This document shows positions 28,903 through 38,833 of a stretch of DNA of 64,000 bases, piece by piece. The notes under the pieces are model-generated. The model searched no databases and was not told the origin of the DNA. It was given only the letters and a program-made list of their open reading frames with translations. Source of the DNA: Candidatus Ferrigenium bremense. Lineage in GTDB: Bacteria > Pseudomonadota > Gammaproteobacteria > Burkholderiales > Gallionellaceae. The stretch's first letter is position 1. Every line of letters starts with the position of its first letter. Position numbers and translations under genes: made by a program. The stretch covers positions 170,577-234,576 of the forward strand of contig JAGRPI010000018.1 in NCBI GenBank assembly GCA_019449635.1, written 5' to 3'.

Positions 28903-30351
28903 GTGGACAAGGAAGCAGAGCTAAAAGAGACTGGCACTGTCACGGGAATTTACCGGGAGTTAGAGCACTGGAATGTCAACAAGGGTGACAAGACCATCCA
29001 TGCCAAGCGCATGCCTGGTTTCTTTCGCACGATAAAGAATTACACGCAATCGCTTTATTTGCTGTTTTTCCTTGTTCCCTATCTACGCTGGAATGGCAAG
29101 CAGGCCATTCTGTTCGATATCACCAATAGCCAGTTTCACTTTTTCAATCTGACGGTATTGCCGCAGGACATCTGGATGTTGTCGCTGCTGCTGCTGCTGC
29201 TGGCAATGGTTCTGTTTGCGGTGACTTCGGTGGCCTCGCGCGCGTTCTGCGGCTATTTCTGCTTCCAGACTGCCTGGACCGACTGGTTCGTCTGGCTGGA
29301 AAATAAAATCGAGGGGAATCCACAGGCCCGGCGCAAGCTGGATGCCGCTCCCTGGAATGCAGAAAAGATCTGGAAGAAATCCATCAAGCATTTCATCTGG
29401 ATATTGATCTCCCTGTTTACCGGCATCAGTTTTTCGGTCTGGTTCGTGGATGCCTACGGCTATTGGAATGATCTGGTGCATTTCCGGTTACCGCTGGTGG
29501 GCTGGGTAACGCTGCTCACATTCCTCTTCGGCACTTATATCATGGCCGGCCTGTTGCGCGAGCAGGTCTGCATGTGGATGTGCCCCTACGCGCGCATTCA
29601 GGGCGTGATGACGGATTCGCAAACGATATTGCCGGCCTACGATTTCAGGCGCGGCGAACCGCGCGGCAAACTGCAACGCAAAGCGGTCGAGGCAGGAGGG
29701 GCGCAAGGAGACTGCATCGATTGCTTCCAGTGCGTCCAGGTATGCCCGACCGGCGTGGACATCCGCGATGGGCAGCAATTGGGCTGCATCACCTGCGGTC
29801 TGTGCCTCGATGCCTGCGATTCCATCATGGACAAGGTAGGCAAGCCGCGCGGCCTGATACGCTATGCCTCGCTGGATGAGCTGGAAGGCAAGCCCGCCAA
29901 GAAGCTGTACCAGCACCCGCGCACGTGGGTATACATCGGCATCATCCTGATCGCCTTCGGCGGGATCGTTTATGGCCTGACTCACCTGGGTTCGGTGGTG
30001 CTGAAGGTGATACCGGAGCGCCAGCCCATGTATGTGAGCATGAGCGACGGTTCGATACAGAACAAATATGAACTCAAGGTCTTGAACAAGACCGACAGCG
30101 ATGTCCGGGTCGCAGTCACGGCAGAGGGCGGCGTGATAGACCAAGTGATTATCGGCGCCGAGAAACCCTTGCTGGCGCGCCATGGCCGCAGCACTTCCTT
30201 CACCATTTTTGTCAGGGCGCCCGGCCGGAACATCAAAATGGCAGTGACGCCGATCGAGTTTCGCATCCAGAGCGTTGACGATCCGCTCATCGCGGCGGAA
30301 TACAAGACTAAATTCAACGGCCCAAGCTTTGACCTGGGACTTATCAAATGA
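28903..30351 (+). CDS. ccoG: Cytochrome c oxidase accessory protein CcoG/FixG
   Basis: Membrane-bound iron-sulfur/cupric reductase-type protein needed to make cbb3 oxidase, thought to reduce copper for insertion. It has about five membrane helices, and two 4Fe-4S-type clusters of cysteines in CIDCFQCVQVCPTG and CITCGLCLDACD (about residues 268-310). A further CMWMCPYAR motif lies in a membrane loop. GTG start is supported by an AGGAG site. Length 482 residues. It is followed by the FixH gene 21 bases away. Confidence 0.95.
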   Translation: MDKEAELKETGTVTGIYRELEHWNVNKGDKTIHAKRMPGFFRTIKNYTQSLYLLFFLVPYLRWNGKQAILFDITNSQFHFFNLTVLPQDIWMLSLLLLLLAMVLFAVTSVASRAFCGYFCFQTAWTDWFVWLENKIEGNPQARRKLDAAPWNAEKIWKKSIKHFIWILISLFTGISFSVWFVDAYGYWNDLVHFRLPLVGWVTLLTFLFGTYIMAGLLREQVCMWMCPYARIQGVMTDSQTILPAYDFRRGEPRGKLQRKAVEAGGAQGDCIDCFQCVQVCPTGVDIRDGQQLGCITCGLCLDACDSIMDKVGKPRGLIRYASLDELEGKPAKKLYQHPRTWVYIGIILIAFGGIVYGLTHLGSVVLKVIPERQPMYVSMSDGSIQNKYELKVLNKTDSDVRVAVTAEGGVIDQVIIGAEKPLLARHGRSTSFTIFVRAPGRNIKMAVTPIEFRIQSVDDPLIAAEYKTKFNGPSFDLGLIK

Positions 30352-30372
30352 ATTGAGAACGGAGTCCGGGAA

Positions 30373-30882
30373 ATGATTTCGCAAGATAGCAAAAAAGGCA
30401 TGCGCAACCCTTGGTTCCTCGGGATGATAGGACTGATAGCCGTGGTGCTGGGCGTGAACGGTACATTCATCTGGCTGGCCATGCAGAACCATCCGGCGCT
30501 GGTGGATCGGGAGTACAGCACCAAAGACCGCAAATCCGATACCGCCGCGCTGAACGACCTGGAGGCGCATCGGGCGCTTGCCTGGCAAACCACCATCAAG
30601 CAGCCCAAGTCTATCGTGATGAATTCGCTGATGGCCTACGAAATCGGCGTGGCGGACCGCGCGGGGCTGCCGGTCAGCGGGACGATGGAAGTGGAAGCCT
30701 ACCGCGCATCCGATGCCGGCAGAGACTTCACGACGGCATTCAGGGAAACCTCGCCGGGCAATTATCAGGGCTATATCGACTTTCCGCTCAAGGGGTATTG
30801 GGAATTGCGCATCCGCATCAAACGCGGCGAAGAGATGTTCGAGGTCAATACCGAGAGGTTCATGGTCGCGACAGCATCATGA
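30373..30882 (+). CDS. fixH: FixH/CcoH-family protein
   Basis: A 169-residue protein with one N-terminal membrane helix (about residues 14-36) and a periplasmic beta-sandwich. The family is needed for cbb3 oxidase assembly, interacting with the maturing subunits. Typical features are NPWFLGMIGLIAVVLGVN and the C-terminal KGYWELRIRIKRGEEMF segment. It closes the ccoG-fixH unit; ccoI and ccoS, normally next, are 30 kb away at 60574-63248. Confidence 0.9.
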   Translation: MISQDSKKGMRNPWFLGMIGLIAVVLGVNGTFIWLAMQNHPALVDREYSTKDRKSDTAALNDLEAHRALAWQTTIKQPKSIVMNSLMAYEIGVADRAGLPVSGTMEVEAYRASDAGRDFTTAFRETSPGNYQGYIDFPLKGYWELRIRIKRGEEMFEVNTERFMVATAS

Positions 30883-30930
30883 CGGGAGAAGTTGCAAATC
30901 ACAAAATTGCTTCAAGCTTGAATCCGCGCG

Positions 30931-33924
30931 TTAGAGTGCCGAGGGAGTCAGTGGCAAATCCGTCTTTTGAATCCAGAACTGGTACATACCAAGAAAGGTA
31001 TCAGGGTTATCTTCCTCAAAAGTTTGCCAATAAACGAGGTTCGTCATCGCTCGGTCATCTGGAAAGCGCAGCCTGAAGGCATGCAGGATGTGGGCGTCGA
31101 TTTCGAACCCCAAAAATTGCAGATTATTCGCGCTGATGAATGCACTGATGTCGGCCAGCGTCATGCGATGTTCCTGAACATGAAAAAGCAGATCTCGGCA
31201 CGCACTGATGCTGAAGAAGTCTTCCGACCTTATTGCAAATCCAAAACCCGTACTTTCGCTGAAATTCATCAGGTCTTGGCGACATCGCCGAATGTCTCCG
31301 CTCGTCGAACCATAACCTTGCTCGGCAATAAAGCTCCTTGCCCGGACGATATCCCTCCGCGCCACCTCGCTGTAAAAACCGAGTTTCATAATTCCACCAG
31401 GGCGTAGCAGCGACAGCAACACCAGCCACCCCGCCATCGGATCATGAAGATGGTGCAACACCCCGACAGACTCGATGATGTCAAAGCTGCGGCCGAGCGT
31501 TCCCATCTTTAGAATGTCAGCTTGAGCATATTCGATCATATCCAACCCCAGTTCTTGCGTCTTCCGTTTGGCATAACAAAGACTAGTCAGGCTGAGATCA
31601 ACGGCCAGAATCCGAGCCTTGCGAAATCGTTGTGCCACCCCGATTGGATGCAGCCCGGTGCCGCAACCGGCAATCAGGATGTCGGGATTGTTGCTCTTGC
31701 CAAAGGGTCGACATGTAATGGAAGGAAAGCTCTTGCGCAAAAATCCGTCAACAGTCATGAGCTTGTTGGCGGGACCCGTCCTGACCCAGCGAGGGTACGG
31801 GTTTCCCTCGTATTGGCTTTGAACCTCTAACGATACCTCATTTTCGATGGCGGTCAGACGCGGTATGAGGGGGCGGTATTTCTCCTCCTCTGCAGGTTCG
31901 CATATCTGCTGCACCAACACTGCAGACACTGCGTCAGGCCATACCCTGTCCAATAAGTGGCTGGCAAGCGGTAAGGATTGGAGCGGGAAGTAAGCAGCTA
32001 CTGCGACTGGCCAAAGTGCAGGAATTGGTGATTTAGCTTCCAAGGCGGCTGCTAGAGAATTACGCAACGTATACGCTTGGTCCGCTTCATGGTCGGTTAA
32101 TACAAATACGTATTCATTGATAAAGCACTGTTGTGCCAATGAGCTGCAGAAACTTAGAATTGTCTTATCCCCGCTGACAGAAGCTATCGCCCTGGTAGCT
32201 ACATCAAGCAGGCCATGCCGCATCATGGTCAAGAATCGTTCCAAATCAATATCACAGATTGGCGCTGAATTTAGTAGGGCGCACAACAATGGGTCAGACG
32301 CGACTGGGCCAATACCGTTCGATCCGAGCAATTGTTGCATTGGCAACCGTTGAGGCCAAGCTTCAGCAGCTCGCGATACGCATTCCCCGACATCCCTGTT
32401 GGATTTGACGAGGTCAGCCCCAGTCCGGGCCAGATCGGACGGCTTACCCCATGGCTCTGACAGAGCGCGCACCAGAAAATCCCGAATAGTTATCGTACTG
32501 TCGCTGAATCTTAGCCGCTTGACGCAGGCGACAAAGATACCCTTTGCCTCCATCGTTTCCCTTAATTGAAGGGATTGAACCACTAAATTCAGAGCAGTTA
32601 TCGGTTCATCTCTGGCATTGAGAATCAAGGCAAGATTATTGAGCCCTTCAGGAAAATCTGGCTTGAGCACCAGTGCGCGACGATAATTATCCTCGGCTTC
32701 CGGAAACCTGCCTTGTTCCCAGAGGGCGGTACCCAAATTACTATACGCCTCGGCGTAGTCCGGCTTGATCTCCAGTGCGCGGCGAAGGCTTGATTCAGCC
32801 TCGAACGTCTGGCCAAGCTTCAGGAGAATGACACCCAGGTTACTATGCACCTCGGCATAGCCGGGACGGATTTCCAGTGCATGCCGATAGCTGGCCGCAG
32901 CCTCATTGAGTCGGTCTTGCTCCTGGAAAGTGACGCCCAGATTGTAATAGGCCTCGGCGTAGTCTGGCTTGATCTCCAGTGCTCGTTGATAACTGGCTTC
33001 GGCTTCGGCAAGCCGGCCTTGATTCTTGAGAGTATTGCCTAGTTTGCTATAGACTTCGACATAGTCTGGACTGATTTCCAGTGCACGCCGATAACTGGCT
33101 TCTGCCTCGGATAGCCGGCCTAGATTCAGAAGTGTATTGCCCAGATTATTGTGCGCCTCAGCGTCCCCATGCAATAAGGCGGCTGCCTTTTGTAAGGGTG
33201 GCAGAGCTTCTGCATAACGTCCTTGTTGCAAGACTGCTGCTCCCAAGGCTTTCCAGCCAATTCCACCATTAGGAAAACGTTCTGTCACTTTCCGCGCAAT
33301 AGTTTCCATTTCCGCATAGCGCCCATTATTGAACAAGGCAACCAGCATATTTATATCTTGCAAGCCGGATTCTTCTCCTGCCCTTTCGCTCGGGACAGTC
33401 TTTTTGACAACCTTCGCTGGCTCGGCGAACTTGCGTTGCTTTTTGTTGTTTTGTCGTGCTGCCGCCAAAGTTGGCGGTGGATCATCATGCTGATGGTCCG
33501 CACCTGACCGGTTCTCAGCCTGTCCGTTGACTCCCAGCAGCAATGCCAGCTTATCCACCGCCTCCCCCTGCAACCCCTGCCGTTGGGCATGTGCCAGCAG
33601 CTGCCGCGCAGCTTCTGGCTGTTCAGCCTGAAACAGCGCGTCGATATAGCTCAACCAGTATTGGCCGGATGTCGGATCGGCCTCCAGTGCTGTCATAAGA
33701 TATGGCAGTCCGTCAGTGGGCTGTTTTGCCTGTACCGCCAAAACTCCCATGTTGTGGTTTGCATCGGGATGATTCGGACTAATTTGCAGGATGGCGCGGT
33801 AGAGTTTTTCAGCTTCTTGTAGCTGGCCGGCCTGATGGTGTGCAACAGCCTGTTGAAAGGTCTCGTGAATAGCTTGATCCAAGGGTACGGAAGCGGTGGA
33901 TGTCGAGGTAGACGTGTCAGCCAT
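30931..33924 (-). CDS. TPR-repeat protein with C-terminal SAM-dependent methyltransferase
   Basis: Large cytoplasmic protein of about 997 residues. After an N-terminal TPR-like region (residues ~10-140) and a low-complexity linker, about eight TPR units occur (residues ~200-480), several with the A-E-A-x-x-x-Y-R-R-A-L-E-I-x-P-D-Y-A-E pattern. A region of no known fold follows, then a class I methyltransferase domain with motif I DILIAGCGTGLHP and ILAVDLS (about residues 745-775). The ATG at 33924 is preferred over the upstream in-frame start. It is divergent from flagellin, so a role in flagellin or surface-glycan modification is possible but unproven. Confidence 0.8.
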   Translation of the reverse strand: MADTSTSTSTASVPLDQAIHETFQQAVAHHQAGQLQEAEKLYRAILQISPNHPDANHNMGVLAVQAKQPTDGLPYLMTALEADPTSGQYWLSYIDALFQAEQPEAARQLLAHAQRQGLQGEAVDKLALLLGVNGQAENRSGADHQHDDPPPTLAAARQNNKKQRKFAEPAKVVKKTVPSERAGEESGLQDINMLVALFNNGRYAEMETIARKVTERFPNGGIGWKALGAAVLQQGRYAEALPPLQKAAALLHGDAEAHNNLGNTLLNLGRLSEAEASYRRALEISPDYVEVYSKLGNTLKNQGRLAEAEASYQRALEIKPDYAEAYYNLGVTFQEQDRLNEAAASYRHALEIRPGYAEVHSNLGVILLKLGQTFEAESSLRRALEIKPDYAEAYSNLGTALWEQGRFPEAEDNYRRALVLKPDFPEGLNNLALILNARDEPITALNLVVQSLQLRETMEAKGIFVACVKRLRFSDSTITIRDFLVRALSEPWGKPSDLARTGADLVKSNRDVGECVSRAAEAWPQRLPMQQLLGSNGIGPVASDPLLCALLNSAPICDIDLERFLTMMRHGLLDVATRAIASVSGDKTILSFCSSLAQQCFINEYVFVLTDHEADQAYTLRNSLAAALEAKSPIPALWPVAVAAYFPLQSLPLASHLLDRVWPDAVSAVLVQQICEPAEEEKYRPLIPRLTAIENEVSLEVQSQYEGNPYPRWVRTGPANKLMTVDGFLRKSFPSITCRPFGKSNNPDILIAGCGTGLHPIGVAQRFRKARILAVDLSLTSLCYAKRKTQELGLDMIEYAQADILKMGTLGRSFDIIESVGVLHHLHDPMAGWLVLLSLLRPGGIMKLGFYSEVARRDIVRARSFIAEQGYGSTSGDIRRCRQDLMNFSESTGFGFAIRSEDFFSISACRDLLFHVQEHRMTLADISAFISANNLQFLGFEIDAHILHAFRLRFPDDRAMTNLVYWQTFEEDNPDTFLGMYQFWIQKTDLPLTPSAL

Positions 33925-34069
33925 AATAAAGCCGGTAACCAATGCGAGAGGGGTGCAGTTTGACACAAAATGACCCAAAACAAATAACGGTTTGGGGCGT
34001 GCCAACGCGTCACTGGCCTTAATTTAACAGCCTACCGGCTACAACAATTGAAGAATTTCAAAATTTCCC

Positions 34070-34096
34070 TAAAGTTTTCTCGTTCTCTTCCGATAA
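34070..34096 (+). promoter_or_regulatory. FliA (sigma-28) promoter of fliC
   Basis: TAAAGTTT-N11-TCCGATAA matches the sigma-28 consensus TAAAGTTT-N11-GCCGATAA at 15 of 16 bases. It lies about 95 bases before the flagellin ATG. Confidence 0.9.
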
Positions 34097-34191
34097 CACG
34101 AATAACAGCGGTTGATAAGCTTGGCAGTACACGGCAACCAATGTGAACGGCAAACAGCCGGAAAACGAACCAAACTCTTAGGAGAAATAAA

Positions 34192-35664
34192 ATGGCTGCA
34201 ATTATCAATACCAACATGGCATCGCTGAATGCACAGCGCAACCTGAATACCTCACAAAGCGCGCTGCAGACTTCTTTGCAACGTTTGTCTTCCGGCTTGC
34301 GCATCAATAGCTCCAAAGACGACGCGGCGGGCATGGCGATTGCCGACCGGATGACCTCGCAGGTTCGCGGCCTCAATCAAGCCGCGCGTAATGCCAATGA
34401 CGGCATTTCCCTGGCGCAAACCGCCGAAGGCGCGTTGGCTGAAATCACCAACAACCTGCAGCGTATCCGTGAACTGGCGGTACAGTCTGCCAACTCCACC
34501 AACAGCGTCACTGACCGCACATCGCTGGATGCAGAAGCGCAGCAGTTGATCGCCGAAATCACGCGCGTAGCCAGCCAAACCAGCTTCAACGGCCTCAACT
34601 TGCTGGATGGCACCTTTACCGCCCAGTCTTTCCAGGTTGGCGCCAATGCCAATCAGACAATTTCGGTTTCCTCGATTGCCGATGCAAAAGCGACCGGCCT
34701 GGGCAGCAATATCCTGCTGGCAGCTGGAACGGCCATGAATGTCAATACAGCAGCAGCTACGGCGGCCAATACGACCGCTAACGGTGTCCTCGTAGAAGCC
34801 GCCCTGACGATTGGTACGGCCAATGGCGGCACGTCAGCTGCCTTTGGCTACGCCGTTGGTGCCGACGCCAAAGCTATCGCTGCTGCGATCAATACGAATG
34901 CGGCCAGCCAAGGCGTGACCGCTACCGCATCGAACAGCACCCAAATTGGCGGGCTTAGTGCAGCCGGCACCGTTGCTTTCAATCTTAACGGTACTGCAAT
35001 TTCGGCGGTTGTGGCGGATTCAGCCGACCTCACCGCGCTGGTAGGCGCGATCAACGGTGCGGCAGGTGCCACTGGTGTGACCGCAACCTTCAGCAGCTCC
35101 GCAACGAAGGCCGCCATAACCTTGACCACAAGCGATGGCCGTGATGTCAAGATCGACACCTATACCAACACAGGTGCCGTTGGCGCAACCATGACGACCG
35201 GTTCGGCTCTCGGAACGACACTGACTGAAGGCGGTACCGATTCCTCCATCAAGACCGGTACGGTTTCCCTCGCCAGCAGCAAGGGATCAATCACCTTAAC
35301 CGGCGCCAACGCGGATGTTTTCAATACGGCAACCAGCACATTTTCGTCCATAGCTGGCGTAAGCCTCACCGGCACCACTGGCGCAAATGCCCAGTTGGCC
35401 ATGGCTACGGTAGATGCCGCTCTGAGCCAGATCAACGTCTCCCGCGGTGACCTGGGTGCTTACCAGAACCGCTTCAGCTCGGCGGTTGCCAACCTGCAAA
35501 CCACCGCTGAAAACGTGACGGCAGCGCGCAGCCGTATTCAGGATACAGACTTCGCCGCAGAAACCGCTTCCCTGACCCGCGGCCAGATCCTGCAGCAAGC
35601 TGGTACGGCGATGTTGGCGCAAGCGAACCAATTGCCGAGCACCGTGCTGAGTCTTTTGAAGTAA
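34192..35664 (+). CDS. fliC: Flagellin
   Basis: Main filament protein, exported by the flagellar type III system. The conserved D0/D1 N-terminus ([29 protein letters not shown], residues ~1-160) and C-terminus ([20 protein letters not shown] ... [18 protein letters not shown]) are present. The middle (~170-400) is an Ala/Thr-rich surface domain, the usual variable region. Length is 490 residues. AGGAG precedes the ATG, a FliA promoter lies upstream, and a strong terminator lies downstream. Surface residues could be glycosylated. Confidence 0.97.
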   Translation: MAAIINTNMASLNAQRNLNTSQSALQTSLQRLSSGLRINSSKDDAAGMAIADRMTSQVRGLNQAARNANDGISLAQTAEGALAEITNNLQRIRELAVQSANSTNSVTDRTSLDAEAQQLIAEITRVASQTSFNGLNLLDGTFTAQSFQVGANANQTISVSSIADAKATGLGSNILLAAGTAMNVNTAAATAANTTANGVLVEAALTIGTANGGTSAAFGYAVGADAKAIAAAINTNAASQGVTATASNSTQIGGLSAAGTVAFNLNGTAISAVVADSADLTALVGAINGAAGATGVTATFSSSATKAAITLTTSDGRDVKIDTYTNTGAVGATMTTGSALGTTLTEGGTDSSIKTGTVSLASSKGSITLTGANADVFNTATSTFSSIAGVSLTGTTGANAQLAMATVDAALSQINVSRGDLGAYQNRFSSAVANLQTTAENVTAARSRIQDTDFAAETASLTRGQILQQAGTAMLAQANQLPSTVLSLLK

Positions 35665-35693
35665 TTGCGCCAAGTGTGGTAACGTAATACAAA

Positions 35694-35719
35694 CCCGGCC
35701 GGGAAACCGGCCGGGATTT
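35694..35719 (+). terminator. Terminator after fliC
   Basis: CCCGGCCGG and CCGGCCGGG form a perfect nine-base stem with a GAAA tetraloop, followed by ATTTT. It lies 29 bases after the fliC stop and 20 bases before flaG, so flaG transcription relies on read-through or a separate promoter. Confidence 0.88.
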
Positions 35720-35739
35720 TGAGACAAAGGAGAGGCAAG

Positions 35740-36138
35740 ATGCTCATCCAAAATACAACTAGCATGGCTCAGGCTACACAGCCTGTAAGGCTCGCCAGCG
35801 ATGGTGCGCCTAATGTTGTTGTTTCTACCCCATCAAATGTTGCAGCCCAGCCCAGCGCATCGCTTGAGTTGCCCCAGACTGCCGTAAAACCGGCCGCCGA
35901 ACAGCAGCCTTCGACAGAACAATTGAAGAATGTGGTGGACGGCATCAACAAGACACTGAAGCAGGCGAACAGGAATCTGGAATTCAGCGTGGATAAAAGT
36001 ACCAACAGACAGGTCGTCAAGCTGGTGGATACGGAAACCGGTGATGTGGTCCGCCAATTCCCGACGGAAGAAGTGCTGGCGATTTCGCGCGCCATAGATC
36101 AGGTTCAGCAGGGTTTATTGTTGAAACAAAAGGCTTAA
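35740..36138 (+). CDS. flaG: FlaG-family flagellar protein
   Basis: A 132-residue protein found beside flagellin genes in polar flagellates, affecting filament length. The N-terminal part is low-complexity, and the conserved C-terminal half includes NRNLEFSVDKSTNRQVVKLVDTETGDVVRQFPTEEVL. AAGGAGAGG five bases upstream fixes the ATG at 35740. It lies between fliC and fliD as usual. Confidence 0.9.
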   Translation: MLIQNTTSMAQATQPVRLASDGAPNVVVSTPSNVAAQPSASLELPQTAVKPAAEQQPSTEQLKNVVDGINKTLKQANRNLEFSVDKSTNRQVVKLVDTETGDVVRQFPTEEVLAISRAIDQVQQGLLLKQKA

Positions 36139-36308
36139 TTTCGTTCTAATTGAACGTTAGGTTGTTGTGGATGGCCATATATTGGAGCTTGGGCTTTAAC
36201 CTGGCAATGTGCTGTTAGCATGGGATTGCGTCGGGTTAATACCTGACTTATGCATAGCCTGCAATTCGGCCCGCAACAATACATACGAGAAGCTTAAAGA
36301 GATAAATC

Positions 36309-38342
36309 ATGGCAACCTCGGCTACATCGGCTACTACGTCGTCAACCAATCTTGACGTCAACAGCATTGTCAGTCAGTTGATGACGGTCGAGCGGCAGCC
36401 AATTACCAAACTCAATGTTAAGGAAGCAGGCTATCAAGCCAAACTTACCGCTTATGGCAGCGTCAAAGGCGCAGTAGCCAGTTTTCAGTCTGCCGTGCAG
36501 AGCTTGAGCAGCTCCAGCAAATTCCAGGCCGTCAAAGCTACCCCTTCTGACACTACCGTTTTTGCCGCTTCCGCCAGCAGCATCGCGGTGGCGGGCACTT
36601 ATTCATTGGAAGTGACCAACCTGGCGCAAGCGCAAAAGCTGGTTGCTGCCGGGCAAGCCAGCAGCACCGCCGCCATCGGCGATGGCACGGCGACCACGGT
36701 CACTTTTGATTTCGGCACCATTAGCGGCGGTTCGTTTGACGCCGGAACCGGGAAATATACCGGTGCGTCGTTCGGATCGAGCGGTGCTGGCACCAAGAGC
36801 ATTACTATCGATAGCGGCAACAATTCGCTGCAAGGCATACGCGATGCGATCAATGCCGCCAAGATCGGCGTGACCGCAACCATTATCAACGACGGCAGTG
36901 CCACTGCACCTTATCGCCTTGCGCTGTCTTCGGACAATAGCGGCGTAAGCAACAGCCTCAAGATCACTGCCAGCGGCGGCGACGGTACCATAGCTACCCT
37001 GTTGGCGCATGATCCCGCAGGGCTGCCAGCCGCACAGCATCTGAATCAAACCGTTGCGGCGCAAAACGCCGATTTCAAGGTGAATGGCGTGGCGGTAACC
37101 AAGGCCTCCAATACCGTCTCTGATGTGGTTCAGGGTGTCACGCTTACTTTACTGAATAAAACTGCAACAGCGGCAAATTTGACAGTAGCGCGCGATACGG
37201 CTGCGGTCAATAGTTCGATCTCCGGCTTCGTCAAGGCATATAACGATCTTGCGAAAACGCTTAAGGACGTGTCTGCTTATGATGCGGCCAACAAACAAGG
37301 AGCGGTCTTGCAAGGCGACAGCACGGTGAGATCCCTGCAGTCGCAACTGCGCAGCATGTTGAGTGCGCCGGTTGCAGGCACTTCCGGTGCATTGACGACG
37401 CTTTCCACCGTGGGCGTATCTTTCCAGAAAGACGGTACGCTGGCGCTTAATCAAACCAAGCTTGATAGCGCGATTGCCAGTAATTTTAGCGATATCGCCA
37501 GCTTGTTTGCTGCAGTAGGCAAGGGGACGGATAGCCTGGTTGGTTTCAGCGGTGCGACCAGCAACACCAAGCCGGGCAATTATGCGGTGAATGTTACCCA
37601 GATAGCGACGCAAGGCACCTCGGTCGGATCGGCGGATGCCGGGCTTGTTGCTACAATCGACGGTACGAATGACACGCTGAATTTATCCGTAAATGGGGTG
37701 GCCGCCTCCATCACGCTGACTCACGGCACAACTTATACTGCAGCGACACTGGCTGCCGAACTGCAATCCAAAATCAATAGCGCAAGCGCGCTATCCAGCG
37801 CAGGTATTTCAGTTACCGTTTTGGCAGATTCCGGAACAGGGAAGCTGACGATCACCTCGTCCAATTATGGCTCTACATCAAGCGTTGCCATCACTGGCGG
37901 CAGCGCAACAAGTTTGATGGGCACTCCCGTGGAAACTGCTGGCGCGGATGTGGCCGGTTCGATCGGTGGGGTCGCCGCAACCGGCACCGGTCAAATCCTG
38001 AAGGCCAACTGCGGTGACCCGATCGATTTAAGCATCGTTGTCAATGGGGGCGCGACCGGTGCGTGCGGAATGCTGAATTATTCGCACGGTTATGCCTATT
38101 TGTTGGACAAATGGGCAACCTCCAGTCTGGCAAGCGGTGGGATCCTGTCCAGTCGTACTGACGGAATAGGCAAGACCATTACCGACATCGGTAAGCAGCG
38201 CACCGCGCTGGAAACTCGATTGGTCGGTATCGAAAAACGTTATCGCACCCAATTTTCCTCGCTGGATGCCATGCTTTCCAGCATGAACCAAACTAGCACT
38301 TATTTGACGCAGCAATTGGCGCAACTCAGCAATATAAAATAG
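36309..38342 (+). CDS. fliD: Flagellar filament cap protein FliD
   Basis: Caps the growing filament and helps flagellin polymerise. FliD_N is at residues ~10-110 (NSIVSQLMTVERQPI), followed by repeated flagellin-like IN motifs and FliD_C with the coiled-coil C-terminus (ETRLVGIEKRYRTQFSSLDAML). At 677 residues it is longer than the ~470 of enterics, with extra outer domains. It has two cysteines (in KANCGDP and GACGML), unusual for an external flagellar protein. A 170-base gap separates it from flaG. Confidence 0.94.
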   Translation: MATSATSATTSSTNLDVNSIVSQLMTVERQPITKLNVKEAGYQAKLTAYGSVKGAVASFQSAVQSLSSSSKFQAVKATPSDTTVFAASASSIAVAGTYSLEVTNLAQAQKLVAAGQASSTAAIGDGTATTVTFDFGTISGGSFDAGTGKYTGASFGSSGAGTKSITIDSGNNSLQGIRDAINAAKIGVTATIINDGSATAPYRLALSSDNSGVSNSLKITASGGDGTIATLLAHDPAGLPAAQHLNQTVAAQNADFKVNGVAVTKASNTVSDVVQGVTLTLLNKTATAANLTVARDTAAVNSSISGFVKAYNDLAKTLKDVSAYDAANKQGAVLQGDSTVRSLQSQLRSMLSAPVAGTSGALTTLSTVGVSFQKDGTLALNQTKLDSAIASNFSDIASLFAAVGKGTDSLVGFSGATSNTKPGNYAVNVTQIATQGTSVGSADAGLVATIDGTNDTLNLSVNGVAASITLTHGTTYTAATLAAELQSKINSASALSSAGISVTVLADSGTGKLTITSSNYGSTSSVAITGGSATSLMGTPVETAGADVAGSIGGVAATGTGQILKANCGDPIDLSIVVNGGATGACGMLNYSHGYAYLLDKWATSSLASGGILSSRTDGIGKTITDIGKQRTALETRLVGIEKRYRTQFSSLDAMLSSMNQTSTYLTQQLAQLSNIK

Positions 38343-38352
38343 GAGAGATGTC

Positions 38353-38829
38353 ATGAACGCAACCGCAGCCACCAAAGCCTACGCGAAAATCGGGGTTGAG
38401 TCCGGCGTGAGCACGGCCGACCCGCACAAGCTGATTTCCATGTTATACCAGGGCGCATTGCTGGCGATTGCCAATGCCAAGAACGGTATCTTGCGCAAGG
38501 ATATTCCTGCCAAGGGCGCGGCGATTTCCAAGGCCATTGCCATCATCGATGAAGGCCTGAATGCCAGCTTGGACAAAAAAGTGGGCGGTGAGTTGGCGCA
38601 GAATCTATCGTCGTTGTATAAGTATATGGGCAGTCGCCTTTTGGCCGCCAACCTGAACAACGATATAGCTGCCCTGGATGAAGTGGCGCGCCTGCTGAAC
38701 GATCTGAAGGGCGCATGGGACGGCATACGACAGCCAATTGCAGCTTCTGCTGCCGCTGTACCGCAACCAGCTATGGACGTGCAGCCGAAAACCGCGAATA
38801 AAGTGCAACTGGCATACGCAAGAGGATAA
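38353..38829 (+). CDS. fliS: Flagellin export chaperone FliS
   Basis: Binds the flagellin C-terminus in the cytoplasm and prevents early polymerisation. The conserved KLISMLYQGALLAIANAKNGI and LSSLYKYMGSRLLAANLNNDI segments are present. Length is 158 residues, somewhat longer than usual because of the C-terminal Ala/Pro tail. It follows fliD by ten bases and precedes a FliT-like gene by four, forming one operon. Confidence 0.93.
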   Translation: MNATAATKAYAKIGVESGVSTADPHKLISMLYQGALLAIANAKNGILRKDIPAKGAAISKAIAIIDEGLNASLDKKVGGELAQNLSSLYKYMGSRLLAANLNNDIAALDEVARLLNDLKGAWDGIRQPIAASAAAVPQPAMDVQPKTANKVQLAYARG

Positions 38830-38833
38830 GAAG

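Noticed and set aside
36139..36308. Sigma-54 or FliA promoter before fliD
   Set aside because: The best TGGCA match (in CTGGCAATGTGCTG) lacks the required GG-N10-GC spacing, and no TAAA-N15-GCCGATAA element is present.
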